The notes: a model not told the origin generated them from the sequence alone. A stretch of DNA of 64,000 nucleotides from Cupriavidus neocaledonicus (GCF_000372525.1 NZ_AQUR01000107.1:310001-374000); one strand, 5' to 3'. Positions 43,077 to 52,625 are shown, counted from the stretch's first letter. Program-made: numbers and translations.

Positions 43077-44311
43077 GCTGGCAATCCGCGCGCAGCGTGC
43101 TGTGCGTGCGCCTCGACAACATGGGCGACGTGCTGATGAGCACGCCGGCGATGCAGGCCCTGGCCGATGCGCTGCCGGGCCGCCGGCTGACCCTGCTGAC
43201 TTCGCACAGCGCGGCGGCACTGGCGCCGCACCTGCCGATGGTCAGCCGCGTGCTGGCCTGGGACGCGCCCTGGGCCAGGCATGCCGAGGCCCGGGCGGCG
43301 CCGGCGCCGGGGCCGGAGATTGCCGCCTGCGCGCGCTGGCTGGCCCGCCTGCGTTTCGACGCGGCGGTGATCTTCACCGTCTACAGCCAGAGCCCCTTGC
43401 CCGCCGCGGTGCTGTGCGCGCTGGCGGGCATTCCGCTGCGGCTGGCCTGCTGCCGCGAGAACCCCTACACCTTGCTGAGCGACTGGGTCCCCGACACCGA
43501 GCCCGGCACGCAAGCGGGCCAGCGACCGCGCCACGAGGCGCAGCGCCAGCTCGACCTGGTGGCGCAGGTCGGCGCCATCCCGCGCGATACGCATTTGCGT
43601 TTTCGCGTGCTGGCGTCAGACCGCACCGCGGTGGCGGGGCGCCTGGCCGCGATCCGCGGCGGATGCAGCGGGCCGGTGGTGGTGGTGCATCCCGGCGCCA
43701 GCGCACCCTCGCGGCGCTGGCCGCCGGCGCGCTTTGCCCAGGTGGCGCACGCGCTGGCGGTGAAGGCCGGCGCGCACGTGCTGGTGACCGGCGATGCCGC
43801 CGAGCACGACATCGTGCGCGCGGTCTGCGCCGCGGCCGGCCACGCGCGCGTGGTGCCGCTGGCCGGCGCCTTGCGCCTGGGCGAAATGGGCGCGTTGCTG
43901 GAAGCCGCCGACCTGCTGGTGTCGAACAACACCGGGCCGGTCCACCTGGCCGCCGCGCTGGGCACGCCGGTGGTGGACCTGTACGCTTTGACCAACCCGC
44001 AGCACACGCCCTGGCAGGTGCCGCACCGCACCCTCTTTGCCGATGTGCCGTGCCGCTATTGCTACAAGAGCCTGTGCCCGCAGGGACACCATCGCTGCCT
44101 GGAAGACGTGCCGGCGGCGCACGCGGTACAGGCCGCGCTGGCACTGCTGGGCGGCAATGTGGACAGCATGCCCGCGGTCGAGCTGCCGTGGCCCGGCGCC
44201 GCCGCTGCGCCGGCGCCCGCCGAGCGCGACGCCTTGCCGCCCATGCCGGACGACAGTGCCACCCGCCACATCCCCCATGACGAGGCCGACCATGTACACC
44301 CTTGGCATTAA
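43073..44311 (+). CDS. Family 9 glycosyltransferase (heptosyltransferase-like)
   Basis: A 412-residue GT-B enzyme. The N-terminus VLCVRLDNMGDVLMSTPAMQ and the donor-site segment SNNTGPVHLAAALGTPVVDLY are typical of GT9 heptosyltransferases. VVVHPGASAPSRRWPPARFAQVA contains the conserved HPGAS-RRWP region. A Cys-rich stretch (CRYCYKSLCPQGHHRCLE) near the C-terminus is common in this subgroup. The tail of about 40 residues overlaps the carbamoyltransferase start by 20 bases. GGAGG precedes the ATG. Confidence 0.9.
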   Translation: MSWQSARSVLCVRLDNMGDVLMSTPAMQALADALPGRRLTLLTSHSAAALAPHLPMVSRVLAWDAPWARHAEARAAPAPGPEIAACARWLARLRFDAAVIFTVYSQSPLPAAVLCALAGIPLRLACCRENPYTLLSDWVPDTEPGTQAGQRPRHEAQRQLDLVAQVGAIPRDTHLRFRVLASDRTAVAGRLAAIRGGCSGPVVVVHPGASAPSRRWPPARFAQVAHALAVKAGAHVLVTGDAAEHDIVRAVCAAAGHARVVPLAGALRLGEMGALLEAADLLVSNNTGPVHLAAALGTPVVDLYALTNPQHTPWQVPHRTLFADVPCRYCYKSLCPQGHHRCLEDVPAAHAVQAALALLGGNVDSMPAVELPWPGAAAAPAPAERDALPPMPDDSATRHIPHDEADHVHPWH

Positions 44312-46073
44312 CGCCGCCTACCACGACTCCGCCGCCTGCCTGGTGCGCGACGGCGAGGTCATCGCCGCGGCGGAGGACGAGCGCTTCACCCATATCAAGC
44401 ACGGCAAGCGCCCGGTGCCGTTCACGGCGTGGGAGCTGCCGTTCCACGCCATCGACTATTGCCTGGGCGAGGCCGGCATCGCGCTGCGCGAGGTCGACCA
44501 TGTCGCCTACGCCTTCGATCCCGCGCTGATGCTGGGCGCGCGCCGGCATGACGCCACCGTGACGCTGCCGCTGGAGCCATCGGCGCAAGGCGCGCCCGGC
44601 GGGCACGAGTCGCCGTGGGACCCGCTGTTCCTGTCGTACGTGGTCAATGCGCCGCGGCAACTTGCCAGCGGCGCGCCGCACCACCTGGCCGCGCGCTTTC
44701 GCGGGGTGCGCCACGACGGGCCGTTCCGCTGGCATTTCGTCGAGCACCACATGGGGCATGAGGCCAGCGCTTTCCTGGCGGCGCCGTTCGCGCGCTGCGC
44801 GGTGCTGACCATGGATGGCCGCGGCGAGCGCGCCACCACCAGCTACGGCGTGTTCGACGGCAAGGAGTACCGGCGCATCAAGCAGATCGACCTGCCGGAC
44901 TCGCTCGGCCTGCTGTACGAACGCGTCACGCGCCACCTGGGCTTCCTGCATTCGTCGGACGAGTACAAGGTGATGGCGCTGGCCTCCTACGGCAAGCCCG
45001 CGCATCTGGGCGTGTTCCGCGACATGGTCCGGCGCGATGCCGAAGGCGGTTACCGCGTGGCGCAGCCCGACCTGGAAGCCTTGCTGGGGCCGCCGCGCCA
45101 GCGCGGCGACGCCTTCGACGCCGCGCATTTCGATATCGCGCGCTCGCTGCAGGAGGTGCTGGAGGAAACCGTGGTCGGCATGACCACCTGGCTGGCCGAG
45201 GCCACCGGCGAACGGCAGCTGGCCATGGCCGGCGGGGTGGCGCTGAACTGCGTGATGAACGCGCGCGTGCGCGACCAGAGCCCGTTCGACGAGGTCTGGG
45301 TGCAGCCGGCCGCCGGCGATGCCGGCACCGCGCTGGGTGCGGCGCTGTGGATCGACTTCCTGCAGCGCGGACGTCCGGCGCGGCAATGGTCGATGGAACA
45401 CGCCTACCTGGGGCCGGCGTATGGCGAGGACGAGATCGCCGCCTTCCTCGACTGGGCCAGGCTGCCTTACCGCCGGCTAGACGACCTGGCCGGGCAGGCC
45501 GCCGAGCTGCTGGCGCAGAACAAGATCATCGGCTGGTTCCAGGGCCGCATGGAGTTCGGCCCGCGCGCGCTGGGCGCGCGCTCGATCCTGGCCTCGCCGA
45601 TCGATCCCGGCATGCAGCAGCGGCTGAACCAGATCAAGGACCGCGAAGACTTCCGCCCGGTGGCGCCGGTGGTGATGCAGGAGCGCGCGCCGGAGTGGTT
45701 CAGCGCGGCCAAGCCCGGCCGCGGCGAAGCGCCGTTCATGCTGTTCATCTACGACGTGCGCCCCGAGCAGGCGGCGCGCATTCCCGCGGTGTGCCACGTC
45801 GACGGCACCGCGCGCGTGCAGACCGTGCGCCGCGAGCAGAACCCGGCCTACTACGACCTGCTGGCCGCGTTCGAGCGCCGCACCGGCGTGCCGATCCTGG
45901 TCAACACCTCGTTCAACACACGCGGCGAACCCATCGTATGCACGCCGCGCGATGCGGTGGAGTGCTTCTGGACCTCGCCGCTGGACGCGCTGGTGATCGG
46001 CCCGTTCCTGCTGGAAAAACCCGGCGCCGGAGGCGCCCAGGGCCAGACGGGAGGTACCCATGGACAGGCCTGA
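44292..46073 (+). CDS. Carbamoyltransferase, NodU/CmcH family
   Basis: A 593-residue enzyme that transfers a carbamoyl group from carbamoyl phosphate to a hydroxyl, usually of a sugar, via carbamoyl-adenylate. The N-terminal Kae1-like domain starts TLGINAAYHDSAACLV and carries the metal-binding HHMGHEASAF and the ATP-site text TMDGRGERATTSYG. The C-terminal YrdC-like domain includes IIGWFQGRMEFGPRALGARS and LVNTSFNTRGEPIVCTP. It is complete. Flanked by glycosyltransferases, it probably decorates the glycan made here. Confidence 0.94.
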   Translation: MYTLGINAAYHDSAACLVRDGEVIAAAEDERFTHIKHGKRPVPFTAWELPFHAIDYCLGEAGIALREVDHVAYAFDPALMLGARRHDATVTLPLEPSAQGAPGGHESPWDPLFLSYVVNAPRQLASGAPHHLAARFRGVRHDGPFRWHFVEHHMGHEASAFLAAPFARCAVLTMDGRGERATTSYGVFDGKEYRRIKQIDLPDSLGLLYERVTRHLGFLHSSDEYKVMALASYGKPAHLGVFRDMVRRDAEGGYRVAQPDLEALLGPPRQRGDAFDAAHFDIARSLQEVLEETVVGMTTWLAEATGERQLAMAGGVALNCVMNARVRDQSPFDEVWVQPAAGDAGTALGAALWIDFLQRGRPARQWSMEHAYLGPAYGEDEIAAFLDWARLPYRRLDDLAGQAAELLAQNKIIGWFQGRMEFGPRALGARSILASPIDPGMQQRLNQIKDREDFRPVAPVVMQERAPEWFSAAKPGRGEAPFMLFIYDVRPEQAARIPAVCHVDGTARVQTVRREQNPAYYDLLAAFERRTGVPILVNTSFNTRGEPIVCTPRDAVECFWTSPLDALVIGPFLLEKPGAGGAQGQTGGTHGQA

Positions 46074-47046
46074 GCCAAGGGTCGCGGTGGTGGTGCCCAC
46101 CTGGCGCCGTCCGGCGCTGCTGGCGCGCTGCCTGCAGGCGCTGTGCGCGCAGCGCCTGCCCCCGCAGGCGTACGAGATCATCGTTGCCGACGACGGCTGC
46201 GAGGCCCGCATCGAACGGCTGGTGGCGCTGATGGCCGCGCAGCATCCGCACCATGCGCTGCGCTATGTGCCGGTGCCGGGCACGCAGGGGCCGTCGGGCG
46301 CGCGCAATGCGGGCTGGCGCCGCGCGCGCGCGTCGGTGATTGCGTTTACCGACGACGACACCGTGCCGGATCCGGGCTGGCTCGAAGCCGGCTGCGCCGC
46401 GCTCGCGGAACAGCCGGAATGCTGCGCCGTGGCTGGCACCGTGCACGTACCGCTGCCGGCGCGCCCGACCGACCACGAGCGCGATACCGGCGGCCTCGCG
46501 CACGCCGAGTTCGTCACCGCCAACTGCTTCGTCCGGCGCGACGCGCTGCTGCGCATCGGCGGCTTCGACGAGCGCTTCACGCGCGCTTGGCGCGAGGATT
46601 CGGACCTGCAGTTCCGGCTGATCGAGCAGGTCTGTCCGGTGGGGCGCGCGCCCGCGGCGGTGGTGGCGCATCCGGTGCGGCCCGCCGCATGGGGCAGCAG
46701 TGTCGCGGCGCAGGCCAAGGTGTACTTCGACGCGCTGCTGTACAAGAAGCATCCGCGCCTGTACCGGCAGCGCATCCGCCGCGTGCCGCCCTGGCATTAC
46801 TACGTGACGGTGCTGGCGCTGCTGGCCGCGCCGCTCGCGTGGCTGGCGGGCGCGCCGGCCGTGGCCACGGCGGCGGGCCTGCTGTGGCTGGCGTTTACCG
46901 CGGCATTCTGCGCGCGGCGCCTGCGCGGCGCGGCGCTGACGCCGGCCCATGTCGCCGAGATGGCGTTCACCTCCATGCTGATACCGCCGCTGTCGCTGTA
47001 CTGGCGGCTGCGCGGCGCGCTGGCCTTCCGCGTGGTGTTCCTATGA
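46060..47046 (+). CDS. Family 2 glycosyltransferase with C-terminal membrane segments
   Basis: A 328-residue GT-A enzyme: VAVVVPTWRRPALLARCLQAL, ADDGCEARIERLV, the metal motif FTDDDTVPDPGWLEAG, and REDSDLQFRLIE as catalytic-base region. Residues about 245-285 are hydrophobic (YYVTVLALLAAPLAWLAG and a second span), placing it at the inner membrane. It overlaps the carbamoyltransferase by 14 bases and the next gene by ATGA. Confidence 0.9.
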   Translation: MDRPEPRVAVVVPTWRRPALLARCLQALCAQRLPPQAYEIIVADDGCEARIERLVALMAAQHPHHALRYVPVPGTQGPSGARNAGWRRARASVIAFTDDDTVPDPGWLEAGCAALAEQPECCAVAGTVHVPLPARPTDHERDTGGLAHAEFVTANCFVRRDALLRIGGFDERFTRAWREDSDLQFRLIEQVCPVGRAPAAVVAHPVRPAAWGSSVAAQAKVYFDALLYKKHPRLYRQRIRRVPPWHYYVTVLALLAAPLAWLAGAPAVATAAGLLWLAFTAAFCARRLRGAALTPAHVAEMAFTSMLIPPLSLYWRLRGALAFRVVFL

Positions 47047-48152
47047 GCGCATGCGTCGAGCCGCTCACGGCCTTGCCCCCCGCCCGGGATCCGCGGCATC
47101 CGGCGCGGGTGCGGCGCATCGCCGTGTTCCGCGCGCTGCAGCTCGGCGACATGCTGTGCGCGGTGCCGGCGCTGCGTGCACTGCGCGCGGGCGAGCCCGA
47201 TGCCCGCATCACGCTGATCGGCCTGCCGTGGGCGCAGGAGTTCGTGTCCCGCTTCAGTGCGCTGGTGGATGACCTGATGGTGTTTCCCGGCGCTCCCGGG
47301 ATGCCGGAACAACCTTGTGCCGAGGCCGCGGCGGGCCCGTTCTACGCAGCCGCGCAGGCGGCGCGTTTCGACCTCGCGATCCAGCTGCACGGCAGCGGCG
47401 CGCTGAGCAATGCCGTGGTGCAGCGGCTGGGCGCCCGGCGCATGGCCGGCTTCTGTCCGGACCCTGCGGCGGCGCGCTGCAGCCGCGCCGGCGTGCTGGT
47501 GCCGTGGCCGCAGGGCAACGAGGTGGAGCGGCTGCTGGCGCTGATGCGGGCGCTGGGCTATCCGTGCGCGGACCGCAGCCTGGCGTTTCCGCTGCGCCCG
47601 CTCGACCATGCCAGCTGGCGGCTGCTGGCCGCCGAGCACGGGCTGGTCGCCGGCGAATACGTGTGCCTGCACGCGGGTGCGCGCATGCTGTCGCGGCGCT
47701 GGCCGGTGGAGCGCTTTGCCGAGGCCGGGCGCGCGCTGCGGCGCCACTGGAAGGTGGTGCTGACCGGCAGCCGCGACGAGTCCGCGCTGGTGGCGCAGCT
47801 GGCGCGGCGCCTGGGCAAGCCGGTGGTCAACCTGTGCGGGCAGACCGCGCTGGGCACGCTTGCCGCGCTGATCCGCGACGCGCGCCTGCTGCTGTGCAAT
47901 GACACCGGCGCCTCGCATATCGCCGCCGCGGTGGGCACGCCCAGCGTGGTGGTGTCGTGCGGCAGCGACAGCGCGCGCTGGGCCCCGCTCGACACCACGC
48001 TGCACCGCGTGCTGGCCGACCAGCCGCCATGCCGCCCGTGCATGCACCAGCGCTGCCCGCTCGCCGGGCACCCGTGCGCGTCGCATATCAGCGTGGCCAG
48101 CGTGGTGGAAGCCGCGCTGGCGCTGGCGGCCCAGGAGCGCGGCCATGGCTAG
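47043..48152 (+). CDS. Family 9 glycosyltransferase (heptosyltransferase-like), second
   Basis: A 369-residue GT-B enzyme with IAVFRALQLGDMLCAVPALR, LHAGARMLSRRWPVERFAE and LLCNDTGASHIAAAVGTPSV, the GT9 hallmarks. Near the end it has a Cys-rich CRPCMHQRCPLAGHPC stretch like the first GT9. The two GT9 enzymes are diverged, so they probably add different residues. It overlaps the following GT4 by eight bases. Confidence 0.9.
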   Translation: MSACVEPLTALPPARDPRHPARVRRIAVFRALQLGDMLCAVPALRALRAGEPDARITLIGLPWAQEFVSRFSALVDDLMVFPGAPGMPEQPCAEAAAGPFYAAAQAARFDLAIQLHGSGALSNAVVQRLGARRMAGFCPDPAAARCSRAGVLVPWPQGNEVERLLALMRALGYPCADRSLAFPLRPLDHASWRLLAAEHGLVAGEYVCLHAGARMLSRRWPVERFAEAGRALRRHWKVVLTGSRDESALVAQLARRLGKPVVNLCGQTALGTLAALIRDARLLLCNDTGASHIAAAVGTPSVVVSCGSDSARWAPLDTTLHRVLADQPPCRPCMHQRCPLAGHPCASHISVASVVEAALALAAQERGHG

Positions 48153-49092
48153 GCGGCTGCGCATCCTGACCTGGCACGTGCACGGGAACTACCTGTTTTA
48201 CCTGTCCCAGATCCCGCATGAGCTGTACCTGGTCACGCGCGATGACGGCACGCCCGGCTATGCCGGTGCCGGCGGGGCGCTGCCGTGGGGCGCCAACGTG
48301 CACGAGGTGCCCTACGACGCGGTCCCGGCCGGCCGCTTCGACTGCGTGCTGTACCAGCACCGCCACCATTACGAGCACGACCGCGTCGCGCTGCTCAGTG
48401 CCGCGCAGCGCGCGCTGCCGGCAATCTACCTGGAACACGATCCGCCGCAGGAACACCCGACCAACACGCGCCACCCGGTGCAGGACCCGTCGATGCTGCT
48501 GGTGCACGTGACGCCGTTCAACGCGCTGATGTGGGACAGCGGCGTCACACCGTGCCGCGTGATCGAGCACGGCGTGCTGGTCGACGAGGCGGTGCGCTAC
48601 AGCGGCGAACTGGCGCGCGGCATCAGCGTGGTCAACCACCTGTCGCGGCGCGGCCGCCGGCTCGGCGCGGACCTGTTCGCGCGCGTGCGCGAGCAGGTGC
48701 CGCTGGACCTGGTCGGCATGGCGGCGCAGGAGGCGGGCGGACTGGGCGAGATACCCAACCCGCAACTGGCGGCCTTTGTCGCGCGCTACCGCTTCTTCTT
48801 CAACCCGATCCGCTACACCAGCCTGGGGCTGGCGGTGGTGGAGGCGATGATGCTGGGCGTGCCGGTGGTGGGCCTGGCCACCACCGAACTGGCCACGGTG
48901 ATCCAGAGCGGCAACAACGGCTATGTCGATACGCGCGTCGAGGTGCTGGTCAGCGTGATGCGCGAACTGCTGGACGATCCGGAGCTGGCGCGGGTCTGGG
49001 GCGAGCGCGGCTGCCGCGTGGCGCGCGAACGCTTCGGCATCGGCCGCTTCGTGGCGGAGTGGGACGAGACGCTGCGCGCGGCCTGCGCATGA
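48145..49092 (+). CDS. Glycosyltransferase, GT4-like
   Basis: A 315-residue GT-B-type enzyme, shorter than usual in the N-terminal domain. It starts RILTWHVHGNYLFYLSQIP, contains LEHDPPQEHPTNTRHPV, and has the donor-side FFNPIRYTSLGLAVVEAMMLGVPVVGLA (Glu of the EAMM motif). It is the last gene of the plus-strand glycan operon and ends 15 bases before the convergent hypothetical gene. Confidence 0.87.
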   Translation: MARRLRILTWHVHGNYLFYLSQIPHELYLVTRDDGTPGYAGAGGALPWGANVHEVPYDAVPAGRFDCVLYQHRHHYEHDRVALLSAAQRALPAIYLEHDPPQEHPTNTRHPVQDPSMLLVHVTPFNALMWDSGVTPCRVIEHGVLVDEAVRYSGELARGISVVNHLSRRGRRLGADLFARVREQVPLDLVGMAAQEAGGLGEIPNPQLAAFVARYRFFFNPIRYTSLGLAVVEAMMLGVPVVGLATTELATVIQSGNNGYVDTRVEVLVSVMRELLDDPELARVWGERGCRVARERFGIGRFVAEWDETLRAACA

Positions 49093-49107
49093 CCGCTGCA
49101 GACGGCG

Positions 49108-49521
49108 CTAGCCCGGCCCGCCGCTGCCGGGCAGCCGCGCGCGGCTGCCCGACGATGCCGTGCAGCACACCAGGTAATACGCGCGCTTGAACTGCAGCGC
49201 CGCTTCCAGCCTGCGCCCGCCAGCTGCTTCGGCAAACGCCGCCTGCAGGCAGCGTTCGATGCTGTCGGCGGTGCCACCTTGCTCGAACAGCCCCGGCGTG
49301 CGCTGCTCCCATAGCCGCATCAGCACGGCGCGCCGCTGCGCCAGCGTATGCGGCGGCCAGGCGTGGTCGCGGCTGAGCAATTCCAGCCGCGTTGCCAGCA
49401 GCGTTTCGAGCAGCAGGGTGGGGCGGGCGAAGCGCGCGGGCAGGGGCGCGGCCGCGGCCGAGCCGGGGGCATCGATCAGTGCCGCGGGCAGGTCCGGCGC
49501 GTTGGGCGGGTGGTCGGTCAT
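49108..49521 (-). CDS. Hypothetical protein
   Basis: A 137-residue protein of unknown function. An Ala/Pro-rich N-terminal third is followed by a helical core (LLLETLLATRLELLSRDHAW, then LAQRRAVLMRLWEQRTPGLF) and a Gly/Ser-rich tail. No signal peptide or domain is recognised. Codon usage agrees with real coding sequence, but support is limited to the open frame and the tidy helical core. Confidence 0.5.
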   Translation of the reverse strand: MTDHPPNAPDLPAALIDAPGSAAAAPLPARFARPTLLLETLLATRLELLSRDHAWPPHTLAQRRAVLMRLWEQRTPGLFEQGGTADSIERCLQAAFAEAAGGRRLEAALQFKRAYYLVCCTASSGSRARLPGSGGPG

Positions 49522-49582
49522 GGCAGCCAGCCAGATGCGGCCGCGCGCGGCACAGCCGTGCCGCGCGTCGCTGCGGGGTGGT

Positions 49583-50230
49583 TCATTCCGTCGCCGTTTC
49601 GGTCACGGATTCTTCGGCATTGGCCAGGGCGATGGCCGCCGCACGCTGCGCCAGCGGCTCGGCGGCGCGGATGCGCAGCACGGTCTGGCGCGAAGTGCTG
49701 AAGCGCCGCGCGGTCTCGCTGACCGAATAGCCCGCGGCCAGCGCGCTCAGGATGGCATGGCGCTGCTCGGGCGTGTGCTTGGGCGGACGGCCCACCTGTC
49801 GCCCCATGGCCTTGGCCGCGGCCAGGCTCTCGCGCACGCGCACGCTGCGCGTGGCGCCTTCGAGCGCGGCCACCGCGCGCAATACCTCGACCGCTTCGGG
49901 CGGCGTCGCGCTGGCCAGGTCATCGCGCGACAGCTGCACGCAGTGCAGCGCCACGCCCAGCAGGCGGAAGCGCCTGACCGTGGCCAGCACTTCGGGCACG
50001 CTCCAGCCCAGGCTGCACAGGCGCAGCGCAACCACCGCGTCGCCCGGCTGCACCTGGTGCTGCAACGCGCGCAGGCGCGGGCGCTGCAACGCCGGCACCG
50101 AGGCGGGCGCGGCCTCCCAGAACACGTGTTGCGGGTCGATGCCATAGCCGGCGGCGCTGGCGGCCTGCAGTTCATCGTGGACCGCCGACGCTGCATCGGC
50201 GCAATTGGAGTAGAGGAAGGTGGTCGGCAT
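49583..50230 (-). CDS. Degenerate serine-recombinase (resolvase)-like DNA-binding protein
   Basis: A 215-residue protein built like a resolvase/invertase: an N-terminal catalytic-type domain of about 130 residues, then a long helix and a C-terminal HTH (HTPEQRHAILSALAAGYSVS, RRFSTSRQTVLRIR). The catalytic site is poorly kept. The usual YxRVS start is FLYSNCAD. The LDRLGRS motif with its two active-site Arg reads LCSLGWS. Recombination activity is doubtful; it may act as a DNA-binding regulator. No inverted target sites were seen nearby. Confidence 0.75.
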   Translation of the reverse strand: MPTTFLYSNCADAASAVHDELQAASAAGYGIDPQHVFWEAAPASVPALQRPRLRALQHQVQPGDAVVALRLCSLGWSVPEVLATVRRFRLLGVALHCVQLSRDDLASATPPEAVEVLRAVAALEGATRSVRVRESLAAAKAMGRQVGRPPKHTPEQRHAILSALAAGYSVSETARRFSTSRQTVLRIRAAEPLAQRAAAIALANAEESVTETATE

Positions 50231-50591
50231 GATGGTGTCGGACGGCGCGCGCGCCGCACGCAGGTGAGAGCGGTCCGGACAGAGGATTCTGTTCCGGCTG
50301 GTTGCGGGATAACGCAACGGTTGCCGTAGCTGCCGCAACTTTCATGCCGCGCGTGCCGCCCTCCAATCAAAGCGGCGCAACGATATACCGGTGAACAAAG
50401 GCGATGCGAGGACGCCATGCGCGGCCCCACGCGCCGCCGCGGGCACAATTACAAGGCTTCGCGCAGGAATTGCAATGACATGCAGGCCCGCCCGCCATGC
50501 GCGCGCCACGGCGCCCGATGCGGCGCGGGCACGGAACCTGCCTGCCTTGCGGGGCGAAGCCGGAGTGCCGGCTCCCCACCAGGAGAGAACC

Positions 50592-51059
50592 GTGGACAAG
50601 TCGAAGATCCCCGCAGACCAGGCCGAGGCACTCGGTGCCTTGATGGACGACCACCGCGCGGTCAAGAAGCAGTTCAAGGCGTTCAAGGACACCGAGGACC
50701 GCGACGAGAAGGAATCGATCGCGCTCGACGTGTGCCACCAGCTCACGGTGCATGCCACCATCGAGGAAGAGCTCTTCTATCCGGCATTGCGGGGCGTCAG
50801 CGACGAGATCGACGACATGCTGGACGAGGCCAAGGTCGAGCACCAGGTCGCCAAGGACCTGATCGCCGCGATCGATGAAGATCCCGCCGGCGACATGCTC
50901 GAGGCCAGCTTCACGGTGCTGTCGGAATACGTCTCCCACCACATCGAGGAAGAGGAAGGCGAGCTGTTCAAGAACGTGATCAAGGAAAAGATCAACCTGC
51001 GCGATGTGGCGCAGGCCATGGCCGCGCGCAAGGAAGAGCTGATGCGCGAGACCGCCTGA
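50592..51059 (+). CDS. Hemerythrin-like (HHE) protein
   Basis: A 155-residue four-helix hemerythrin domain. Di-iron ligand candidates are the His in MDDHRAVKKQF, HQLTVHATIEEELFYP, VEHQVAKDL, and SHHIEEEEGELF. A GTG start (VDKSKIPADQ) is chosen because AGGAGAG lies five bases upstream; earlier in-frame ATGs would add an Arg/Ala-rich, non-conserved extension. Such proteins bind oxygen or nitric oxide or act in iron and redox stress; the role here is not known. Confidence 0.85.
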   Translation: MDKSKIPADQAEALGALMDDHRAVKKQFKAFKDTEDRDEKESIALDVCHQLTVHATIEEELFYPALRGVSDEIDDMLDEAKVEHQVAKDLIAAIDEDPAGDMLEASFTVLSEYVSHHIEEEEGELFKNVIKEKINLRDVAQAMAARKEELMRETA

Positions 51060-51189
51060 GGCGTGGTGCCCGGCGCGCGGCGCCCCGTCGCTTCAGCGGA
51101 TTTGAAGGACTCGCACAAGCCGGCGCGCCCTACGCGCGCCGGCCGGCCGTTACGATTGCCCCTTACTTCCTGCCTTGCCGTAACTGCCC

Positions 51190-51522
51190 ATGACGTTTGT
51201 CGTGACGGATGCCTGCATCCAGTGCTGCCGCCACACCGATTGCGTCGAAGTCTGCCCGATGTCGTGTTTCCACGAAGGGCCGAACTTCCTCGCCATCGAT
51301 CCCGACCAATGCATCGACTGCTCGATGTGCGTGCCGTTGTGCCCGGTCGGCGCGATCTATTCCGAACATGACCTGCCCGAGGACCAGCGCCATTTCCTGG
51401 CGCTCAACGCCGAGCTGTCGCGGCGGCCGGACTGGCTGCCGCTGACGCAGGCGAAGGGACCGCTGCCGGACCACGCGCAGTGGGCCGGCCATCCTGACCG
51501 GCTGTCGTTGCTGCGGCGCTAG
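51190..51522 (+). CDS. 7Fe/8Fe-type ferredoxin (FdxA-like)
   Basis: A 110-residue ferredoxin. The first cluster site is CIQCCRHTDCVEVCP, the second CIDCSMCVPLCP, giving a [3Fe-4S]/[4Fe-4S] or two-cluster pattern like FdxA. The usual CKYTDC is CCRHTDC here, adding one Cys. The C-terminal 45 residues are a family extension. It is convergent with fdsR (stops overlap by four bases). A link to formate dehydrogenase electron flow is possible but unproven. Confidence 0.9.
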   Translation: MTFVVTDACIQCCRHTDCVEVCPMSCFHEGPNFLAIDPDQCIDCSMCVPLCPVGAIYSEHDLPEDQRHFLALNAELSRRPDWLPLTQAKGPLPDHAQWAGHPDRLSLLRR

Positions 51523-52619
51523 CGCTGCGGCGTGTCGCGGTAGTCCGGGAAAGCTTCGGCCAGGGTCAGCACGGTGCCGGTCAGGGTGCCGTCATACCCG
51601 GGCAGCGCGTTGACGCGCTGGCGGAAGGCCTCGCTGGTCAGCGCCCCGACCGCGCCGGCCAGCGCCGCGCTGCGCAGCTTGGCGCGCTCGATCGCAAAGA
51701 AGTAGCGCTCCTTGATCACCGGCACGAAGGCCAGCCCGAAGCGCCGCGCCGCGGTCTCGACGCCGAAGCCCACGTCGGCCATGCCACTGCCGATGTAGGC
51801 CGCCACCGCGGCGTGGGTGAATTCGCCATTGCTGTAGCCCTCGATGCGCGCGCCGTCGATGCCGCGCGCCGCCAGCATCAGGTCCAGCAGCAGCCGCGTG
51901 CCGGAGCCGACCTGCCGGTTGACGAAGCGCACTTCGCGCCGGGTCAGGTCCTCGAGCGTATGGATGCCGAGCGGGTTGCCCGGCCGCACGAACAGCCCCT
52001 GGCTGCGTACCGCAAGGTGCACCAGACAGTGGGTTTCGGGCTTGAGCCAGGTGGTGAAGTGGCGCCACATGCCGTGCTCGAACTCGCCCACCGGCACATG
52101 GAAGCCGGCGATGTCGCAGGCACCTTCGGCCAGCGCCGCCACGGCCTCGACGCTGCCGCAGTACTTCAGGTCGTGCCGCACCTGCTGCTCGTCGAGGAAG
52201 TCGCGCAGCGCCGCCACCGCGAAGCCGTGGCTGGCATGCAGCCGCGCCGTCGCCTCCGGCTGCGCCATCAGCTTCTTCAGCTCGATCTCCAGTTCTGACG
52301 CCAGGCTGTCCAGCGTCGGCGACAGCCGCGCCCCGATCCGCTTGCTGGCCCACACCAGCTGCTGCGCCAGCGGCGTGAGCGCGCTGCCGCGCCCGCGGGT
52401 CTTGTCGATCAGCGGGCCGCCGAACAGCGCCTCGGCATCGCGCAGGATGCCCCAGGCATAGCGGTACGACAACGACACCGCCTGGGCCGACTGGCTGATG
52501 CTGCCGGATTCGCCGATGTGGCCGAGCAGGGCCACCAGGCGCGACACGTCCAGCGGCTCGGCGCCCGGCCGGGTGTCATCCCGGATCTGCAGGTGAGGTT
52601 GGATCGAGATGCGGATCAT
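51519..52619 (-). CDS. fdsR: Transcriptional regulator of the fds operon (FdsR), ModE-like HTH with ligand-binding domain
   Basis: A 366-residue regulator. Residues 20-115 are a ModE-type winged helix (LVALLGHIGESGSISQSAQA, SYRYAWGILRDAEALFG, LIDKTRGRGSALTPLAQQL). Residues 130-350 are a periplasmic-binding-protein-like domain (VNRQVGSGTRLLLDLMLAARG, YIGSGMADVGFGVETAARRF). The gene is divergent from fdsG, the arrangement described for fdsR in Ralstonia eutropha (C. necator), where the product controls fds expression. A binding-protein-like domain suggests a small anion such as formate or molybdate as effector; which is unknown from sequence. Confidence 0.87.
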   Translation of the reverse strand: MIRISIQPHLQIRDDTRPGAEPLDVSRLVALLGHIGESGSISQSAQAVSLSYRYAWGILRDAEALFGGPLIDKTRGRGSALTPLAQQLVWASKRIGARLSPTLDSLASELEIELKKLMAQPEATARLHASHGFAVAALRDFLDEQQVRHDLKYCGSVEAVAALAEGACDIAGFHVPVGEFEHGMWRHFTTWLKPETHCLVHLAVRSQGLFVRPGNPLGIHTLEDLTRREVRFVNRQVGSGTRLLLDLMLAARGIDGARIEGYSNGEFTHAAVAAYIGSGMADVGFGVETAARRFGLAFVPVIKERYFFAIERAKLRSAALAGAVGALTSEAFRQRVNALPGYDGTLTGTVLTLAEAFPDYRDTPQR

Positions 52620-52625
52620 ATGTAG

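Noticed and set aside
50391..50591. Longer hemerythrin reading frame from an upstream ATG
   Set aside because: The extra 67 residues are Arg/Ala-rich and unlike hemerythrins; the GTG with AGGAGAG is the better start.
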